From NCBI GenBank assembly GCA_903919075.1, contig CAIXGR010000018.1, positions 19,751 through 83,750 on the forward strand: DNA of 64,000 bases, read 5' to 3'. The notes beneath the pieces were generated by a model, which was not told the origin of the DNA, did no database searches, and saw nothing but the letters and a program-made list of their open reading frames with translations. Source of the stretch: an uncultured Bacteroidota bacterium (GTDB lineage Bacteria; Bacteroidota; Bacteroidia; Chitinophagales; LD1). A program made the position numbers and the translations under genes. Of this stretch, positions 62,468 to 64,000 are shown piece by piece. The first letter of the stretch is position 1. Each line of letters starts with the position of its first letter.

Positions 62468-64000
62468 ATGTTATTTAAAACTTTACAATGGCTGTTTACC
62501 GCATTGCTTTTTCTTCCTCTGGCGTTATGTGCGCAATCTGGACTTGTTATTGATGGCGACCAATTATATATCTCGCCGGGGTGCAGCTTGTATGTTAACG
62601 ATTCAGTATTGGTAATAAATGGCGGTACTATTCGCAACAATGGAGATACGATATATGTTACCGGCGATTGGACCAATAATTCTGGAGGTGCTGTATTTAC
62701 GGATAGCTCTTCAGGAACGGTAGACTTTTTGGGCTCCTTCAATCAGAATATTAATGGCTCTGATCCAACGATTTTCGACAGTCTTTTAGTAAACAATAGT
62801 AATGGCGTTTCGTTAGGGGTAAATAACACCGTAAACGGAAAGCTGATTTTTGCTGCCGGTTTAATTAATACTACACCATCTTATACGCTTGCTTTGGCTG
62901 CAACCGGTAGTGTGTTGGGCGCGGGTTCAGGAAAATATGTAAACGGCAATTTCCAAAAAACGATTACCGCCTCTACCGATCCTTCTATTGATTTTGAAAT
63001 CGGAGATGCTACAGTATATGCTCCGCTTAATCTTGCTTTTCATGGTTCAAGCGTTGGGGGTACTGTAACTGCAAGCACAACTTCGGGACAGGAATCTAAT
63101 ATTTCCGGTTCGGGAATTAATAGCGCTAAAGATGTAGCTCGTTTTTGGACATTAAGCAACAACAGCATTAGCGGCTTTACTACTTTCGATCCGACCTTCA
63201 ATTATTCTTCGGGAGATGTTATCGGAGGAGCGACTCCATCTAACTTTATAGCCGCTCAGTACAATGGTTCATGGGCAACATTATCTATAAGCGGTACGCC
63301 TACAAGTACCAGCACAGCAACTACAGGTGCAACATTTGTAGCAGCCGATTATGCTTTGGGCGATCCTGATTTGTCAGTAGCAACTAACCCTGATAACGTT
63401 GCTGTTTGCAGTGATTTGAATGCCAGTTTTACAAGCACTTCAACTTCAACCCCCACTCCTACTATTCAATGGCAGGAAAATCAGGGCAGCGGGTGGAGTG
63501 ATATTACAATAGGAGGAGTTTATGGCGACCCTACATTGTCAACACTGGTATTAACCGGTGTTACTTCGGCAATGAATGGATATCAATACCAAGCTGTATT
63601 TACTAATACTTACGGCTCTGTAACCTCTACAGCGGCTACATTAACGGTAAATAGCTTAGCGCCCCCTACAATTACAGGTTCAGGCTCACCAGACCAATTT
63701 ACTGCTTGCGATGCCCTGACACTTGATGCTGGCTCTGGTTATTCATCATATTCATGGAGCGATGCGACAACGGCCCAAACCGACGCAGCAACAACTGCAG
63801 GAACTAATACCTATAGTGTAACAGTAACTGATGCAAATACCTGTTCAGCCAGTGCTTCCGTGTCGGTAACCATAAATTCATTCTCGTTATCTGCTCCTGT
63901 TATTACAGGGTCAGGTTCACCCGATCAATTTACAGCTTGTGATGCCGTAACGCTTGATGCAGGTTCGGGTTATTCTTCATATACATGGGGCGATGCTACA
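62468..64000 (+). CDS. large secreted repeat protein (partial, runs off the window)
   Basis: 511 open codons from ATG 62468. Signal peptide LFKTLQWLFTALLFLPLALC followed by AQ. Residues 20-150 contain DLY-type parallel beta-helix-like phrases (GGTIRNNGDTIYVTGDWTNN, LLVNNSNGVSLGVNNTVNGK), common in Bacteroidota surface proteins. Then an Ig-like region, then tandem 77-residue repeats beginning ITGSGSPDQFTACDALTLDA and containing SYSWSDATTAQT and YSVTVTDANTCSAS. The second copy is cut by the window end. A T9SS sorting domain would be expected at the missing C-terminus. Confidence 0.85.
   Translation, partial: MLFKTLQWLFTALLFLPLALCAQSGLVIDGDQLYISPGCSLYVNDSVLVINGGTIRNNGDTIYVTGDWTNNSGGAVFTDSSSGTVDFLGSFNQNINGSDPTIFDSLLVNNSNGVSLGVNNTVNGKLIFAAGLINTTPSYTLALAATGSVLGAGSGKYVNGNFQKTITASTDPSIDFEIGDATVYAPLNLAFHGSSVGGTVTASTTSGQESNISGSGINSAKDVARFWTLSNNSISGFTTFDPTFNYSSGDVIGGATPSNFIAAQYNGSWATLSISGTPTSTSTATTGATFVAADYALGDPDLSVATNPDNVAVCSDLNASFTSTSTSTPTPTIQWQENQGSGWSDITIGGVYGDPTLSTLVLTGVTSAMNGYQYQAVFTNTYGSVTSTAATLTVNSLAPPTITGSGSPDQFTACDALTLDAGSGYSSYSWSDATTAQTDAATTAGTNTYSVTVTDANTCSASASVSVTINSFSLSAPVITGSGSPDQFTACDAVTLDAGSGYSSYTWGDAT
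63671..64000 (+). repeat. 231-bp tandem repeat inside the partial surface-protein gene
   Basis: The segment starting ATTACAGGTTCAGGCTCACC at 63671 recurs at 63902 with silent and near-silent changes; the unit is 231 bp (77 codons). At least two units are visible and the array continues past the window. Confidence 0.85.

Noticed and set aside
62446..62742. 98-codon minus-strand ORF
   Set aside because: It is the shadow of the large plus-strand secreted-protein gene, which has a signal peptide and continuous frame.
1..64000. Insertion sequences, prophage, integrative elements, rRNA, CRISPR-Cas
   Set aside because: No transposase, integrase, phage structural gene, rRNA motif or regular repeat array was recognised on either strand.

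Overview
The window reads as a chromosomal segment of a free-living member of the Bacteroidota. The evidence is: several secreted proteins with C-terminal type IX secretion (T9SS) sorting domains; a lipoprotein TamA (TamL type); a short primary sigma factor; a complete-looking arm of the mevalonate pathway; RprXY-type two-component genes; and promoters of the Bacteroidota type. By eye the promoters fit xTTG-N20-TAnnTTnG, the spacer was exactly 20 in all six full promoters I list, and purine-rich Shine-Dalgarno sites are not evident. There is no rRNA operon, CRISPR array, prophage, transposase or other clear mobile element. Most of the window is ordinary chromosome, densely packed on both strands.

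Layout. 1-6.7 kb (minus): start of a secreted protein, ffh, a long GAPDH, rpoD and a TamL-like outer-membrane lipoprotein. 6.8-13 kb: an RNA methyltransferase, then mevalonate genes (mevalonate kinase, diphosphomevalonate decarboxylase, a GYDIA-type GHMP kinase, class II HMG-CoA reductase) interrupted by a frameshifted membrane-protein gene. 13-15 kb: SufT-like protein, bacilliredoxin, PaaE-like reductase. 15-26.7 kb: secreted proteins, sterol desaturase-like protein, an HTH-less WYL protein, valS, a 1045-residue SprB-repeat protein, small unknowns, a methyltransferase and tRNA-Leu. 27-33 kb: cupredoxin, rplU-rpmA, two barrel-less TonB-plug proteins, a sensor kinase/regulator pair, YihY. 33-37 kb: thrS and infC separated by an inverted response regulator. 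37-44 kb: lipoproteins, a gene split at a C9 tract, two alpha/beta hydrolases, NUDIX, pyrE, a T9SS sialidase-like protein and phhA. 44-50 kb: M42 peptidase, TPR protein, PhoD-like phosphatase, acyltransferase, YXWGXW protein. 51-60 kb: two paralogous glycine-rich surface proteins, a candidate structured RNA, a T9SS phospholipase D-like protein, tRNA-Arg, S4 protein. 60-64 kb: cysteine desulfurase, DUF4907 protein and the 5' part of a large repeat protein that runs off the window.

The strongest unusual signal is upstream of phhA (phenylalanine 4-hydroxylase). A well-formed promoter ends 4 nt before a 25-codon ORF holding five Tyr codons within six positions. A terminator hairpin with a U-run follows just before phhA, and a candidate competing pairing lies at the spacing expected for ribosome-mediated attenuation. 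It looks like a tyrosine-sensing leader, which would make PhhA a tyrosine-supply enzyme here. Other points worth following are a roughly 200-nt rod-like candidate RNA (6S-like) at 52.5 kb, a possible phase-variable C9 gene, a hydrolase whose nucleophile codon has become Gly, and a set of promoters whose -7 box lies only 4-6 nt from the start codon (predicted leaderless mRNAs).
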